52,580 bases of DNA from DSNY01 sp964539745. Lineage in GTDB: Bacteria; Pseudomonadota; Gammaproteobacteria; Burkholderiales; Burkholderiaceae_F. Every line of letters starts with the position of its first letter. The stretch's first letter is position 1. The stretch is taken from positions 1-52,580 of the forward strand of contig CAZIJU010000014.1 of NCBI GenBank assembly GCA_964539745.1. Direction: 5' to 3'. The notes under the pieces are model-generated. The model made no database searches and was not told the DNA's origin. It was given only the letters and a program-made list of their open reading frames with translations. The position numbers were made by a program, and so were the translations under genes. Below, piece after piece: positions 7,760 through 15,809 of this stretch.

Positions 7760-10174
7760 ATGACGCGTCTTGGGATGCTTCGAGCGTTCTGGGCCGCGGT
7801 GCTGGTGTCGCTGGCGACGGGGCCGCTGGCAACGCTGGCTGCGCCGCTCGACACCTGGCACTGGCGCAATCCGTTGCCGCAGGGCAACTCGTTGTCGGGC
7901 GTTGCTTTTGGCAACGGCACGTTCGTTGCGGTGGGAGGAGAACGCGGCGGCGCCCTGATCACGTCCGCAGACGGCGGCGTCACGTGGTTGGTCCGGGCTG
8001 TCGATACGGGCGACTGGCTGGTTCGCGCGACCTACGGGAACGGCAGCTTCGTCGTGGTCGGCGCACTTGGACGCATCCTGAGCTCCAGCGACGGCGTGAC
8101 GTGGGCCGTGCGGACATCCGGCACCGCCAAGGACCTGGCCGACGTCGCCTTCGGCAACGGCACCTTCGTGGCGGTCGGCGCCGAGGGGACGGTCCTGACG
8201 TCGCCCGACGGCATCGCTTGGACGCGCCAGGCGCCGCCAACCACGGCCAGCCTGACGGCCATCGCCTACGGCGGCGGCAAGTTCGTCGCGACCGCGCTGT
8301 CCAACGGCACCTTGCCGGCCGAGATCCTGAATTCCGCGGACGGTGCAATGTGGGCCGTCGGCACCTCGGGCACGCTCGACACGCCGCGCAGCATTGCCTG
8401 GGGCAATGGGCGCTTCGTCGTGGTCGGCAGCCGCGGCCTGGTCCTGACGTCGGACAACGGCTTCGACTGGACGCCGCGCGCCTCCGGCACCACGGTCTTC
8501 CTTAACGCCGTGGCGTTCGGCAATGGTGTGTTCTATGCGGTGGGCAACGGGAACACCGTGCTCACGTCGACCGATGGAGGGCTCACCTGGTTCGTAGGCA
8601 GCGGGCCGATCAGCACGACCGACTGGCTTGGGGCAGCCTACGGCAGCACTGGCTTCGTCGTCGTCGGTCAGCAGGGCCGCATCTTCACGTCCGACGGCAC
8701 CACCAAGGTAGTCCGCTCCAGCAGCATCACGGGCCAGGCCTTTTACAACCTCGCCTACGGCGACAGCGCCTTCGTTGCGGTCGGATCGAGCATCGTCTAC
8801 ACCTCGGCCGACGGCGCAGCGTGGACGCTGAGGGCGACGCCGACCTGCGATCCGGGCGACGTGGCCTACGGCAACGGGCGTTTCGTCTGGGTCTGCGGCG
8901 GAGGCGCGATCCTCGTCTCTACCGACGCGGGCCTGACGTGGATCGATCGGTCTCCGGCGACCGCGGACGTCAGGAACATGACGGCGGTGGCCTACGGCGG
9001 CAATCTGTACATCGCCGCGGGACGCGATGGCGCGATCTTCACGTCGCCGGATGCCGTGACCTGGACGTTGCGTGCGACCGGCACGACCCGCGCGCTGCGC
9101 GGTGTCACCTACGGCAATGGCGTCTACATCGCAGTCGGCGACGACGGTGCGCTGCTGTCGTCGACGAACGCGGGGGTCGACTGGACCGACCGCGCACCCG
9201 CCGGCACCGGCAACCTCACGAGCGTGGCCTACGGGGGCGGTACGTTCGTCGCGGTCGGCGAAGCCGCCGCCGTGCTCACGTCGACGGATGGCATCAACTG
9301 GACCCGGCGCAGCAGCGGGATCGCGAGTTCCGACAACCTGAACCGGGTGATCTTCGCCAACCGGCTGTTCGTTGCCTTTGCCAGCTCGGGCCGGATAGTG
9401 ATCTCGCCCGACGGCATCACCTGGACGCTGGCCGCGCGGCCGACGGCCGCGGGTCTGGCGGGCGCCGGCTTCGGCAACGACACCGTCGTGATGGTCGGCG
9501 CCCTCGGCTGGATCCTGCAGTCCGATCCGATGCCGGTCCTGCGCAGCCTGACCGTGACGAAGACCGGCACCGGCGCCGGCACGGTGTCGGCCGCGGGATG
9601 CACGCTCGTGCAGAACGCTGCGAGCGCCACGTGCCTCGCCCCCGCCGGAACGAACATCACGCTGACCGCGAGCGCGGACAGCGGCTCGGTGTTTGCCGGC
9701 TGGAGCGCGGCGTCGGGCTCGGCCAACTGCAGCGGCACAGGCAGTTGCACGTTCAACCTCGCGCAGGACTCGGCGGTGACGGCGCGCTTTGATCTGGCCG
9801 ACAGCGCAGGCGGCGACGGGGGCGGCGGCTGCTTCATCGCCACGGCGGCCTTCGGCTCGCCGCTGGACCGCCACGTGCAGGTGTTGCGCGAGTACCGTGA
9901 CAAGGTGCTGCTGCGGACCGACGCAGGACGCGCGTTCGTGGCGTGGTACTACCGCAGTAGCCCCGCGGTCAGCGCGTGGATCGGCGCGCATCCGTGGTCG
10001 CGCGCAGGGGTCCGCGCCGCGCTCTATCCCGCGGTCGGGCTGGCCTGGCTGTGGCTGCACGCGCCGTGGGCACTGCTGCTGGCGGCCGCGGCCGGCGTCG
10101 TCTGGAGCTTGGCCGCGGCGCGCGCTGGCCGCTCGCCGCGCCGGTCCGGCGGGAGGCTCGGCGTCTCGCGCTAG
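7760..10174 (+). CDS. Large secreted repeat protein with CFI-box C-terminal domain
   Basis: An 804-residue protein; ATG 7760 was chosen because GGAGGTGG lies 7-8 bp upstream and a signal peptide follows (residues 5-29). Residues 35-590 hold 14 repeats of about 40 residues of the form A(F/Y)GNGxFVAVG...TSxDGxxWT, a BNR/RCC1-like beta-propeller pattern. Residues 595-680 form a bacterial repeat domain (GTGAGTVS...C...FAGWS...CSGTGSC). Residue 691 begins CFIATAAFGS, the Cys-containing box of the CFI-box-CTERM family, followed by a membrane-spanning segment (about 755-780) and an Arg-rich tail. It is probably a cell-surface protein. It is divergent from the exosortase operon but lacks a PEP motif, so it is not an obvious exosortase client. 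Confidence 0.87.
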   Translation: MTRLGMLRAFWAAVLVSLATGPLATLAAPLDTWHWRNPLPQGNSLSGVAFGNGTFVAVGGERGGALITSADGGVTWLVRAVDTGDWLVRATYGNGSFVVVGALGRILSSSDGVTWAVRTSGTAKDLADVAFGNGTFVAVGAEGTVLTSPDGIAWTRQAPPTTASLTAIAYGGGKFVATALSNGTLPAEILNSADGAMWAVGTSGTLDTPRSIAWGNGRFVVVGSRGLVLTSDNGFDWTPRASGTTVFLNAVAFGNGVFYAVGNGNTVLTSTDGGLTWFVGSGPISTTDWLGAAYGSTGFVVVGQQGRIFTSDGTTKVVRSSSITGQAFYNLAYGDSAFVAVGSSIVYTSADGAAWTLRATPTCDPGDVAYGNGRFVWVCGGGAILVSTDAGLTWIDRSPATADVRNMTAVAYGGNLYIAAGRDGAIFTSPDAVTWTLRATGTTRALRGVTYGNGVYIAVGDDGALLSSTNAGVDWTDRAPAGTGNLTSVAYGGGTFVAVGEAAAVLTSTDGINWTRRSSGIASSDNLNRVIFANRLFVAFASSGRIVISPDGITWTLAARPTAAGLAGAGFGNDTVVMVGALGWILQSDPMPVLRSLTVTKTGTGAGTVSAAGCTLVQNAASATCLAPAGTNITLTASADSGSVFAGWSAASGSANCSGTGSCTFNLAQDSAVTARFDLADSAGGDGGGGCFIATAAFGSPLDRHVQVLREYRDKVLLRTDAGRAFVAWYYRSSPAVSAWIGAHPWSRAGVRAALYPAVGLAWLWLHAPWALLLAAAAGVVWSLAAARAGRSPRRSGGRLGVSR

Positions 10175-10184
10175 GGGCGGACGG

Positions 10185-11660
10185 TCAGGCGCGCTCGACG
10201 AACGCGCGCTCGCGCGGCAGCATCAGCCGCGCGAGCGCGCCGCCGCCGGCATGGTTGGCGAGCGACACGCTGCCGCCGTGCAGCGCGGCCACTTCCCTGA
10301 CGAAGGCGAGCCCCAGCCCGGTGCTCTTGCGGCCGGTGTCGGGGCGCGGCAGCGAGTAGAAGCGGTCGAACACGCGGCCCAGGGCGTAGTCGGGCAGGCC
10401 CGGACCGTGGTCGCGCACCAGGAGCTCCCAGCGGTTGCGCTGCTGGGTCAGCGCGATCTCGATCGCAGAGTCGGGCGGCGCGAAGTCGATTGCGTTGCGC
10501 ACCAGGTTGGCCAGCGCCCGGTGCAGCAGGAACGGGTCGCCACTGGCGGCTGCGCGCGGTGGCAGTTCGGGCACGAGCCGCACCCGCTTGTGCTCAGCCG
10601 CCGGCTGCAGTTCGCTGCACACGGCCCGCACCAGCGCGACGAGATCGACTTCCTCGCTCCTTTCCAGCGCGCCGCGGCGCTCCAGGTGCGACAGTTCCAG
10701 CAGGCGGTCGATCATCTCCTGCGCGCGCCGCGTCTGCTCCTCGATGTTGCCGGTGAACTTGATCCGCGCGTCCTCCGGCATCGGCTCGCGCAGCAGCTCG
10801 GCGGCGCCGCGGATCGCTGCGAGCGGGCTCTTCAGCTCGTGCGCCAGCGTCTGCACGTACTGGTCGACGTAGCTGCGACCGGCCAGCGTGTCGCGCACCT
10901 CGGCGAACGCCGTGCGCAGCGCCTGCAGCAGCCGGCGGCCGAGCACGACCGGCGAGCCGGACCCTTCGCGCCGGAACGCGCGCCAGACGTCGCGCACGAG
11001 CCCGAACGGGCGGACGAGCCACACGGTGGCGAGCGCGAGCAGCAGCGCGAAGGCCCCGACCGAAATCGCGCCGAACTGGATGAGCTTGCCGCGCGCATTG
11101 ACGATGAACGGATTGAACGCGGCGACGGGTTTGCCGACCGCGACCATGCCGACGATGTCCTCGCCCGCCTCGATGCGCACGCCGGGCGCACGCTCGCGGA
11201 TCGCCGCGCCGACGTACATCACGCTCGAGGCCGGATCGTCGGGGTTCGCAAGCGTGGTGCGCGCCCCGTACGCACCCTGCAGCGTCAGATGCACGTCGCG
11301 CCACGCGCCGTAGTAGCTTCCCGCGCCCTTGCCCTTGGAGTCGAACAGCACGAAGCCGTCGCGGTCGGTCACGTAAACGTGCAGGTCGACGGCGGTCTTC
11401 TCGATGTCGAAGATGCGCGCGTAGACGGGGCGGCTCGCGAGCTGTTTCAGCGTGCGTTCCAGCTCGTCGGTCGGGATGATGCCGTTGTAGGTGCGGCGCT
11501 CGAGCAGCGTGGCGAGCAGGTTGGCGGTGTCGACCAGCGATTCTTCCGCCGACTCGCGGTAACGCGGGTCGAGATCGACGACCACGCGATACAGCAGCAG
11601 CCCGACCACCGCGACGTAGACGACGAAGATGCCGAGGAAGATGCGGGTGCGGCGGGTCAT
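10185..11660 (-). CDS. creC: Sensor histidine kinase CreC
   Basis: A 491-residue inner-membrane kinase. TM1 (residues 7-27), a periplasmic CreC-type sensor region, TM2 (about 198-216), a HAMP-like linker, the phospho-acceptor box LAHELKSPL (His274), and an HATPase domain with N-box NLVRNAID, DHGPGLP and STGLGLAFV. The ATG overlaps the creB stop by 4 bp (ATGA), which sets the start and indicates translational coupling. CreBC systems respond to metabolic state and cell-wall stress. No creD (the inner-membrane target) is adjacent. Confidence 0.92.
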   Translation of the reverse strand: MTRRTRIFLGIFVVYVAVVGLLLYRVVVDLDPRYRESAEESLVDTANLLATLLERRTYNGIIPTDELERTLKQLASRPVYARIFDIEKTAVDLHVYVTDRDGFVLFDSKGKGAGSYYGAWRDVHLTLQGAYGARTTLANPDDPASSVMYVGAAIRERAPGVRIEAGEDIVGMVAVGKPVAAFNPFIVNARGKLIQFGAISVGAFALLLALATVWLVRPFGLVRDVWRAFRREGSGSPVVLGRRLLQALRTAFAEVRDTLAGRSYVDQYVQTLAHELKSPLAAIRGAAELLREPMPEDARIKFTGNIEEQTRRAQEMIDRLLELSHLERRGALERSEEVDLVALVRAVCSELQPAAEHKRVRLVPELPPRAAASGDPFLLHRALANLVRNAIDFAPPDSAIEIALTQQRNRWELLVRDHGPGLPDYALGRVFDRFYSLPRPDTGRKSTGLGLAFVREVAALHGGSVSLANHAGGGALARLMLPRERAFVERA

Positions 11661-12343
11661 CCGTCTTCGCGCAGCGAGTAACCCATGCCGCGATGCGTCT
11701 GGATCGGATCGGCCTGCGGGTCGATCGCGCGCAGCTTGGCGCGCAGCGTCTTGATGTGCGCGTCGACGGTGCGGTCGAAGCTCGCGCCGGGATCGTCCCA
11801 CGCCTTGTGCATCAGCTCGTCGCGCGAGAACACGCGGCCCGGGCGTTCGGCGAGCGTCTTCAGCAGCCGGTACTCGTAGCGCGACAGCTCGAGCGGCCGC
11901 CCGCGGTAGCGGATCGTCTTGCGTTCGTCGTCGATCGCGAACTGGCTCGCCGCGGCCGGCGCCGGCGCAAGGGCCGACCGCTGCACGCGCCGCAGCACCG
12001 TGCGCACGCGCGCGACCAGTTCGCGCGGCGAAAACGGCTTCGCGATGTAATCGTCGGCGCCGAGTTCGAGCCCGACGACGCGGTCGATCTCACCCGCGCG
12101 CGCGGTGAGGAAGATCGCCGGAAGGTCCGGCACGACCTGCGTCAACCGCTTGAACAGATCGAAACCGTTGGCATCCGGCAGCCCGATGTCGAGGATCGCG
12201 AGCGCGCACGGCGTGCGCCTCGCCGCCTCGAGCGCGGCGCCGCCGGTGGCGCACCACACCGGCTCGAAGCCTTCGGTCGAAAGCGCATAGACGATCGTAT
12301 CGGCGATCGCCGGTTCGTCTTCGACGACGAGGATGCGTGGCAT
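11657..12343 (-). CDS. creB: Response regulator CreB
   Basis: A 228-residue OmpR/PhoB-type regulator. The receiver domain (1-120) has the acidic pair VEDE, phospho-acceptor Asp52 in ILDIGLP and Lys in IAKPF. The winged-helix DNA-binding domain (about 130-225) has SRYEYRLLKTL and the VDAHIKTLRAKL recognition helix region. It is the partner of the overlapping creC and would bind target promoters after phosphorylation. Confidence 0.93.
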   Translation of the reverse strand: MPRILVVEDEPAIADTIVYALSTEGFEPVWCATGGAALEAARRTPCALAILDIGLPDANGFDLFKRLTQVVPDLPAIFLTARAGEIDRVVGLELGADDYIAKPFSPRELVARVRTVLRRVQRSALAPAPAAASQFAIDDERKTIRYRGRPLELSRYEYRLLKTLAERPGRVFSRDELMHKAWDDPGASFDRTVDAHIKTLRAKLRAIDPQADPIQTHRGMGYSLREDG

Positions 12344-12345
12344 GA

Positions 12346-12387
12346 GGATTCAGGATTCAGGATTCAGGATTCAGGACTCAGGATTCA
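12346..12387. repeat. Six tandem 7-bp repeats (AGGATTC)
   Basis: Six consecutive heptamers AGGATTC, the fifth reading AGGACTC, lie directly upstream of creB. A complementary CTGAATCCTA at 12439-12448 could pair with any of them. This is a slippage-prone simple repeat in the 129-bp gap between creB and the upstream GGDEF gene's stop, in the region expected to carry the creB promoter. Confidence 0.9.
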
Positions 12388-12472
12388 GCTTCGTGTTGCC
12401 CGCGCGTTACCGCGAAGCCGTTGCGTGCGTCGCAGTCTGCTGAATCCTAAATTCTGGACCCTCGATCCTTCC

Positions 12473-13573
12473 TCACGCGACTCTCAGCGGCAGCGCCATC
12501 TGCGGCTCGCGGCCGGCGACGACGGTCCGGTTGCGCCCGGCGCGCTTGGCCTGCAGCAATGCGATGTCGGCGGTGCGCAGCAGCTCGTCGGGCGGATCGG
12601 CTCCGTTCCAGGTCGCGACCCCGGCCGAGAAGGTCTGGTGCTCGGGCATCAGCGGGCGCAGCCGCTCGATCAGCGCGGCGGCGTGATCGGCGTCGCACGC
12701 CGGCAGCACGAGCGTGAATTCCTCGCCGCCGTAACGCGCGAGCAGGTCCATCGGCCGCAGCTGCTTGCGCCACGCCTGCGCGGCGCCGCGCAGCAGCGCG
12801 TCGCCGGCGCCGTGGCCGCGCCTGTCGTTGAAGCGCTTGAAGTGGTCGAAGTCGAGCATCGCGACGGTCAGCCGATAGCCGAGCCGCTGCGCGCGCGCCA
12901 TCTCCACCGGCAGCGATTCGTCCAGTCCGCGCCGGTTCATCACGCCGGTCAGCGCGTCCTCGTGCGCGAGCTGGTCGAGCTGACCCATCAGCCTGCGGCT
13001 GGCGGCGAGCGTGCGTGCGGCATTCGCCGCAAAGGCAAGCCCGAGTGCAACGGTCAGCACGGCGATCGCCGCGAGCGCGACCTGCGCCGAATCGTTGAAG
13101 CGGCCGGCTTCTCGCGCGGCCTGATCGGTGCGCTCGCGCACCGCAGCCACCAGCGCGTGCAGCGTCGAATCGATCAGCACGTAGTGTTCGTGGTTCGCCG
13201 CAGACAGCGTCGGCGCCGCAGCCAGCGCCTGCTGCAACTCGGCCACGCGGCTGCGCTCGTGCGCCGTCAGCGGCAGCTCCGCCATCGCCGTGAGCCGCGT
13301 CTCGACCGCTTGCCGCAAGTCCGCCGGCGCAGCGGCGTGTTCCGGAGCGTGCACGCTCGCATGGCCGGCCCGCAGGTCGGCGATGAAGTGCTGGACTTCG
13401 AACGAAAGCTGCGCCAGCGCGAGCGCGTGCTGGTAGCGCTCGTGCAGTGCGCGGTCGAGCTGCACCGAGCGCAACGCGAGCAGGAACCCGCCGATCAACA
13501 GCACGGACGCGAGCACGCCGAACCAGAGCTGGCGGCCGAATCCTCGCTGCAGAGCGGTCAGATGTCCGAACAC
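12473..13573 (-). CDS. Membrane-bound GGDEF diguanylate cyclase
   Basis: A 366-residue protein from GTG 13571-13573, preferred because AGGAGGGG lies 9 bp upstream; an in-frame ATG at 13627 is the alternative. TM1 (about residues 17-38), a helical periplasmic sensor region, TM2 (about 165-190), then a GGDEF domain with the active-site motif GGEEF at 282-286. An RxxD inhibitory site (RPMD) sits five residues before it, so the cyclase should be active and product-inhibited. It makes c-di-GMP. The upstream flank is occupied by a short mobile element whose end is 56 bp from the start codon, so its promoter may have changed. Confidence 0.9.
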   Translation of the reverse strand: MFGHLTALQRGFGRQLWFGVLASVLLIGGFLLALRSVQLDRALHERYQHALALAQLSFEVQHFIADLRAGHASVHAPEHAAAPADLRQAVETRLTAMAELPLTAHERSRVAELQQALAAAPTLSAANHEHYVLIDSTLHALVAAVRERTDQAAREAGRFNDSAQVALAAIAVLTVALGLAFAANAARTLAASRRLMGQLDQLAHEDALTGVMNRRGLDESLPVEMARAQRLGYRLTVAMLDFDHFKRFNDRRGHGAGDALLRGAAQAWRKQLRPMDLLARYGGEEFTLVLPACDADHAAALIERLRPLMPEHQTFSAGVATWNGADPPDELLRTADIALLQAKRAGRNRTVVAGREPQMALPLRVA

Positions 13574-13628
13574 TCCGCCCCTCCTGGAGTCCCGCGGCCA
13601 CGATCGGCAGCGCAGGTACGAGACCATT

Positions 13629-13898
13629 CTAGGGTCTGTTGGCAAATGGATCGGGTCTGCGGCGGGTCGGATCGGGTCGCAGGGCCAGGCGCGGCGAGGG
13701 GACCATTGGCCGCAGCCAAGGCCCCGAGCCGCAACGCCGCCATGCGGCCCAAGGCGGCCCGCCCCGCAGGGTGATCCCCGCCGTCGGCCCCATGGGGGGC
13801 GCGGCGCTTTCGCCGCGCTTTCACGCAACCGCCTTCGCGCGACCCGCCGGCGGTGGCGGGGATCACGCGGACCTGAGGCATATGTCAACAGACCCTAG
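13629..13898. mobile_element. MITE-like element, copy 1
   Basis: A 262-bp core (13633-13894) between CTAG tetranucleotides. The ends are inverted repeats: GGTCTGTTGGCAAATG at the left and, reverse-complemented, GGTCTGTTGACATATG at the right. It contains no plausible gene. Internal inverted repeats around GTGATCCCCGCC and GGCGGGGATCAC suggest a folded transcript. A near-identical copy in the same orientation begins at 14335. CTAG duplication fits some IS5-group elements, but that link is tentative. Confidence 0.82.
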
Positions 13899-13960
13899 GC
13901 GCGCGGGTTCTGGCTGCCTACCGAGCGAATCGTCGAAAGCGGGCCGCGCGCCGGAGGACC

Positions 13961-14302
13961 TCAGACGCCCCAGGTGACGTCGACGTTCATTTTCTGCGCG
14001 GCGCGCAGCATCTCGATCAGCGGCCAGGCGCGCTGCGCCAGCGTGATCGCGCGTTCGCCATTTTCGGCGTCGTCCTCGCCGCGCCGTGCGGCCTCCTCGG
14101 CCTGCGCCTGCGCGGCCTTCATCTGCGCCTTTTCCTCTTCGACCGCCGCCGTCAGCCGGGCCAGCGCATCGGGCACCTGCTCGGCCGTGATCACCCCGCG
14201 CGGCGCCTCCTGCTTGCCGACGATCTCGAAGATGCGGCGCGCGGTCTCCGCGAACATGAAGATCTCGCCCGCGGCCTTGGATCTGAACACCACCAATGCC
14301 AT
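13961..14302 (-). CDS. DUF1840 family protein
   Basis: A 113-residue soluble protein from ATG 14300-14302 with GGGAGA upstream. The start ALVVFRSKAAGEIFMF and the central VITAEQVPDALARL segment match the pattern of DUF1840, a small family of unknown function seen mainly in Betaproteobacteria. Residues 45-80 are acidic/Ala-rich and likely helical. The gene sits between two direct copies of a MITE-like element; the second lies 33 bp upstream of the start codon and may interrupt or supply its promoter. Confidence 0.85.
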   Translation of the reverse strand: MALVVFRSKAAGEIFMFAETARRIFEIVGKQEAPRGVITAEQVPDALARLTAAVEEEKAQMKAAQAQAEEAARRGEDDAENGERAITLAQRAWPLIEMLRAAQKMNVDVTWGV

Positions 14303-14334
14303 GACTTCTCCCGATCGCGTCGTCGCGGCAGATT

Positions 14335-14599
14335 CTAGGGTCTGTTGGCCTATGGATCGGGTCTGCGGCGGGTCGGATCGGGTCGCAGGGCCAGGCGCGG
14401 CGAGGGGACCATTGGCCGCAGCCAAGGCCCCGAGCCGCAACGCCGCCATGCGGCCCAAGGCGGCCCGCCCCGCAGGGTGATCCCCGCCGCCGGCCCCATG
14501 GGGCGCGCGGCGCTTTCGCCGCGCTTTCACGCTGCCGCGACACAGCGGCCCGCCGGCGGTTGCGGGGATCACGCGGACCTGAGGCATAACAGACCCTAG
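14335..14599. mobile_element. MITE-like element, copy 2
   Basis: A 257-bp core (14339-14595) between CTAG tetranucleotides, nearly identical to 13633-13894 over most of its length. The left end is intact. The right end has lost five bases (TGTCA) from the inverted repeat, giving GGTCTGTTATGCC on the complementary strand. A stretch of about 20 bp near the right end also differs between copies. The damaged end suggests this copy can no longer move on its own ends. Confidence 0.82.
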
Positions 14600-14607
14600 G
14601 CAAGCGT

Positions 14608-14793
14608 TCAGCGTTCGTCGAGGTCGAAGGTGCGCTCGACGATCTCGTCGACGTCCCGCCCGTAGGCGCAGGGAACGAGCGCGATGGCTGCGGCCATCGC
14701 GAGGATGAACAAGGCGAAATCGCCCAGCAGCAGTGTGGCGAGCACCGCGGCACCGGCCGCGTGCGGGTACAACTGGCGGAACAGATCCCACAT
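14608..14793 (-). CDS. Small hydrophobic membrane protein, 61 residues
   Basis: Starts at ATG 14791-14793 with GGAGGTCG upstream. It begins MWDLFRQLYPHAAG and has a hydrophobic stretch at residues 14-43, long enough for a tight hairpin or one and a half spans, then an acidic tail (DVDEIVERTFDLDER). I do not recognise a family. The good ribosome binding site and a sensible topology support it. Its 3' end lies 8 bp from the MITE-like element. Confidence 0.6.
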   Translation of the reverse strand: MWDLFRQLYPHAAGAAVLATLLLGDFALFILAMAAAIALVPCAYGRDVDEIVERTFDLDER

Positions 14794-14946
14794 GCCGACC
14801 TCCGCACGAGGGTTGGGCCTGCCCGCGCTGCGCGGGCGTCGATGTCCTTCGCCACCATAGTCGCTACGCGGCGCAGCAAGCAAACCGACGGCGCGTGCGG
14901 ACACCGCGACGGGCGCCGATGCGGGCGGCGCGCGACGCCGCGCCGA

Positions 14947-14952
14947 TATAAT
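14947..14952 (+). promoter_or_regulatory. Perfect -10 hexamer upstream of the THX gene
   Basis: TATAAT is rare in such GC-rich sequence and would start transcription near 14959, giving a leader of about 34 bp. A CCGCTT-cgc-AAGCGG hairpin (14956-14970) lies in that leader. No good -35 box is seen. Confidence 0.5.
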
Positions 14953-14992
14953 CGGCCGCTTCGCAAGCGGATTCACAGACGGAGTCCAACAG

Positions 14993-15118
14993 ATGGGCAA
15001 GGGCGATCTGCGCACGCGTCGCGGCAAGATCTACAACGGCAGCTACGGCAAGACCCGTCCGCACAAGCAGAAGAAGAAAGCGGCTGCGGCGCCGCGCCCG
15101 CAAGGTCCGCGCAAGTAG
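14993..15118 (+). CDS. 30S ribosomal protein THX
   Basis: A 41-residue, very basic protein: it begins MGKGDLRTRRGKIYNGSYGK and continues TRPHKQKKK, then an Ala/Pro tail. This matches bacterial THX (ribosomal peptide Thx), which in Thermus sits in the 30S head and is common in proteobacteria with the G-K-G-D-x-x-T-R-R-G-K signature. GGAG lies 9 bp before the ATG, a TATAAT box lies 41 bp before it, and a strong terminator follows 20 bp after the stop, so it is a monocistronic unit. Confidence 0.93.
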   Translation: MGKGDLRTRRGKIYNGSYGKTRPHKQKKKAAAAPRPQGPRK

Positions 15119-15137
15119 GCGCGCGGCGACGCGAGGG

Positions 15138-15160
15138 AGCCGGGCTCGCCCGGCTTTTTT
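15138..15160 (+). terminator. Intrinsic terminator of the THX gene
   Basis: AGCCGGG-CTCG-CCCGGCT stem-loop followed by five more T. It sits 20 bp after the THX stop codon. Confidence 0.9.
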
Positions 15161-15172
15161 CGTCCCTTTCCG

Positions 15173-15799
15173 ATGCGCTGTCTCGCGCGCGGGCTGTGGC
15201 TGCGGCCGGCGCTTCGCGCCCTGACTTCGTCGGCCGCCGAAGTCAGCCTGCGCCGCAACGCCGGCATCGTGGCTGCGGCCGCGCTGCTCGCCGCGTGCAG
15301 CCCGAAGTTCGACTGGCGCGAGGTCCGTTCGGCCGACGGCGGCTTCGTCGTGCACCTGCCCGACAAGCCGCAGACGGTGGCGCGCGCGATCGATATCGAC
15401 GGCCGCGCGATCGAGATGACGATGACGTCGACCGGCGTGGGGCCGACGATGTTCGCGGTCGGTGTGGCGCGGCTGCCGGCGCAGGCCACCGCCGATCCGG
15501 CGGCCGTCGAGCGCACGGTCGCGTTCTTCCGCGATGCGCTGGTGCGCAACATCGGCGGCAGCGTCACGTCTCGGCGGTCCGCGCCGCTCGCCGCCACCGG
15601 CGGGCGCACGCTGCGCGCGGCCGAAGCCGTCGCGGCGCGCGGCAAAGTCGGCGCCGACGGCCGTGCGGCGCAGCTTGCCGTGCGCTTGTACGTGGCCGAT
15701 GATCGCTTCTACCAGGTCGTTGCCCTCGGCGCCGAAGGCGAGTTGAGCGACGACGTGCTCGAGACCTTCTTTTCCTCCTTCCGCCTGCTGCCGAACTGA
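15173..15799 (+). CDS. Putative lipoprotein of unknown function
   Basis: A 208-residue reading frame with a lipobox LLAAC near residue 43 followed by SPKFDWREV, so the mature protein is a probable outer-membrane or inner-membrane lipoprotein of about 165 residues. The mature part is a compact alpha/beta region ending LETFFSSFRLLPN. I do not recognise a family. The ATG at 15173 gives a signal peptide that is too long (42 residues) and lacks an obvious ribosome site, so the true start may be a non-ATG codon nearer 15249. The frame closes 10 bp before the transaminase ATG, so they are probably cotranscribed. Confidence 0.7.
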   Translation: MRCLARGLWLRPALRALTSSAAEVSLRRNAGIVAAAALLAACSPKFDWREVRSADGGFVVHLPDKPQTVARAIDIDGRAIEMTMTSTGVGPTMFAVGVARLPAQATADPAAVERTVAFFRDALVRNIGGSVTSRRSAPLAATGGRTLRAAEAVAARGKVGADGRAAQLAVRLYVADDRFYQVVALGAEGELSDDVLETFFSSFRLLPN

Positions 15800-15809
15800 C
15801 GAGGCCCCC

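Noticed and set aside
7673..10060. 795-codon minus-strand frame opposite the CFI-box protein
   Set aside because: Mirrors the repeats of the real gene and has no recognisable domain or start signals.
7760..10174. CFI-box protein as a second exosortase substrate
   Set aside because: It has no PEP motif; its C-terminus is of the CFI-box type, so a direct link to the exosortase is unsupported.
13574..13627. ATG start at 13627 for the GGDEF protein
   Set aside because: The GTG at 13573 has a much better ribosome site and directly precedes the first TM helix; kept as alternative only.
13633..13894. Small gene inside the MITE-like element (frame beginning MPQVRVIPATAGG)
   Set aside because: The frame differs between the two copies near the right end and is simply the translation of palindromic DNA.
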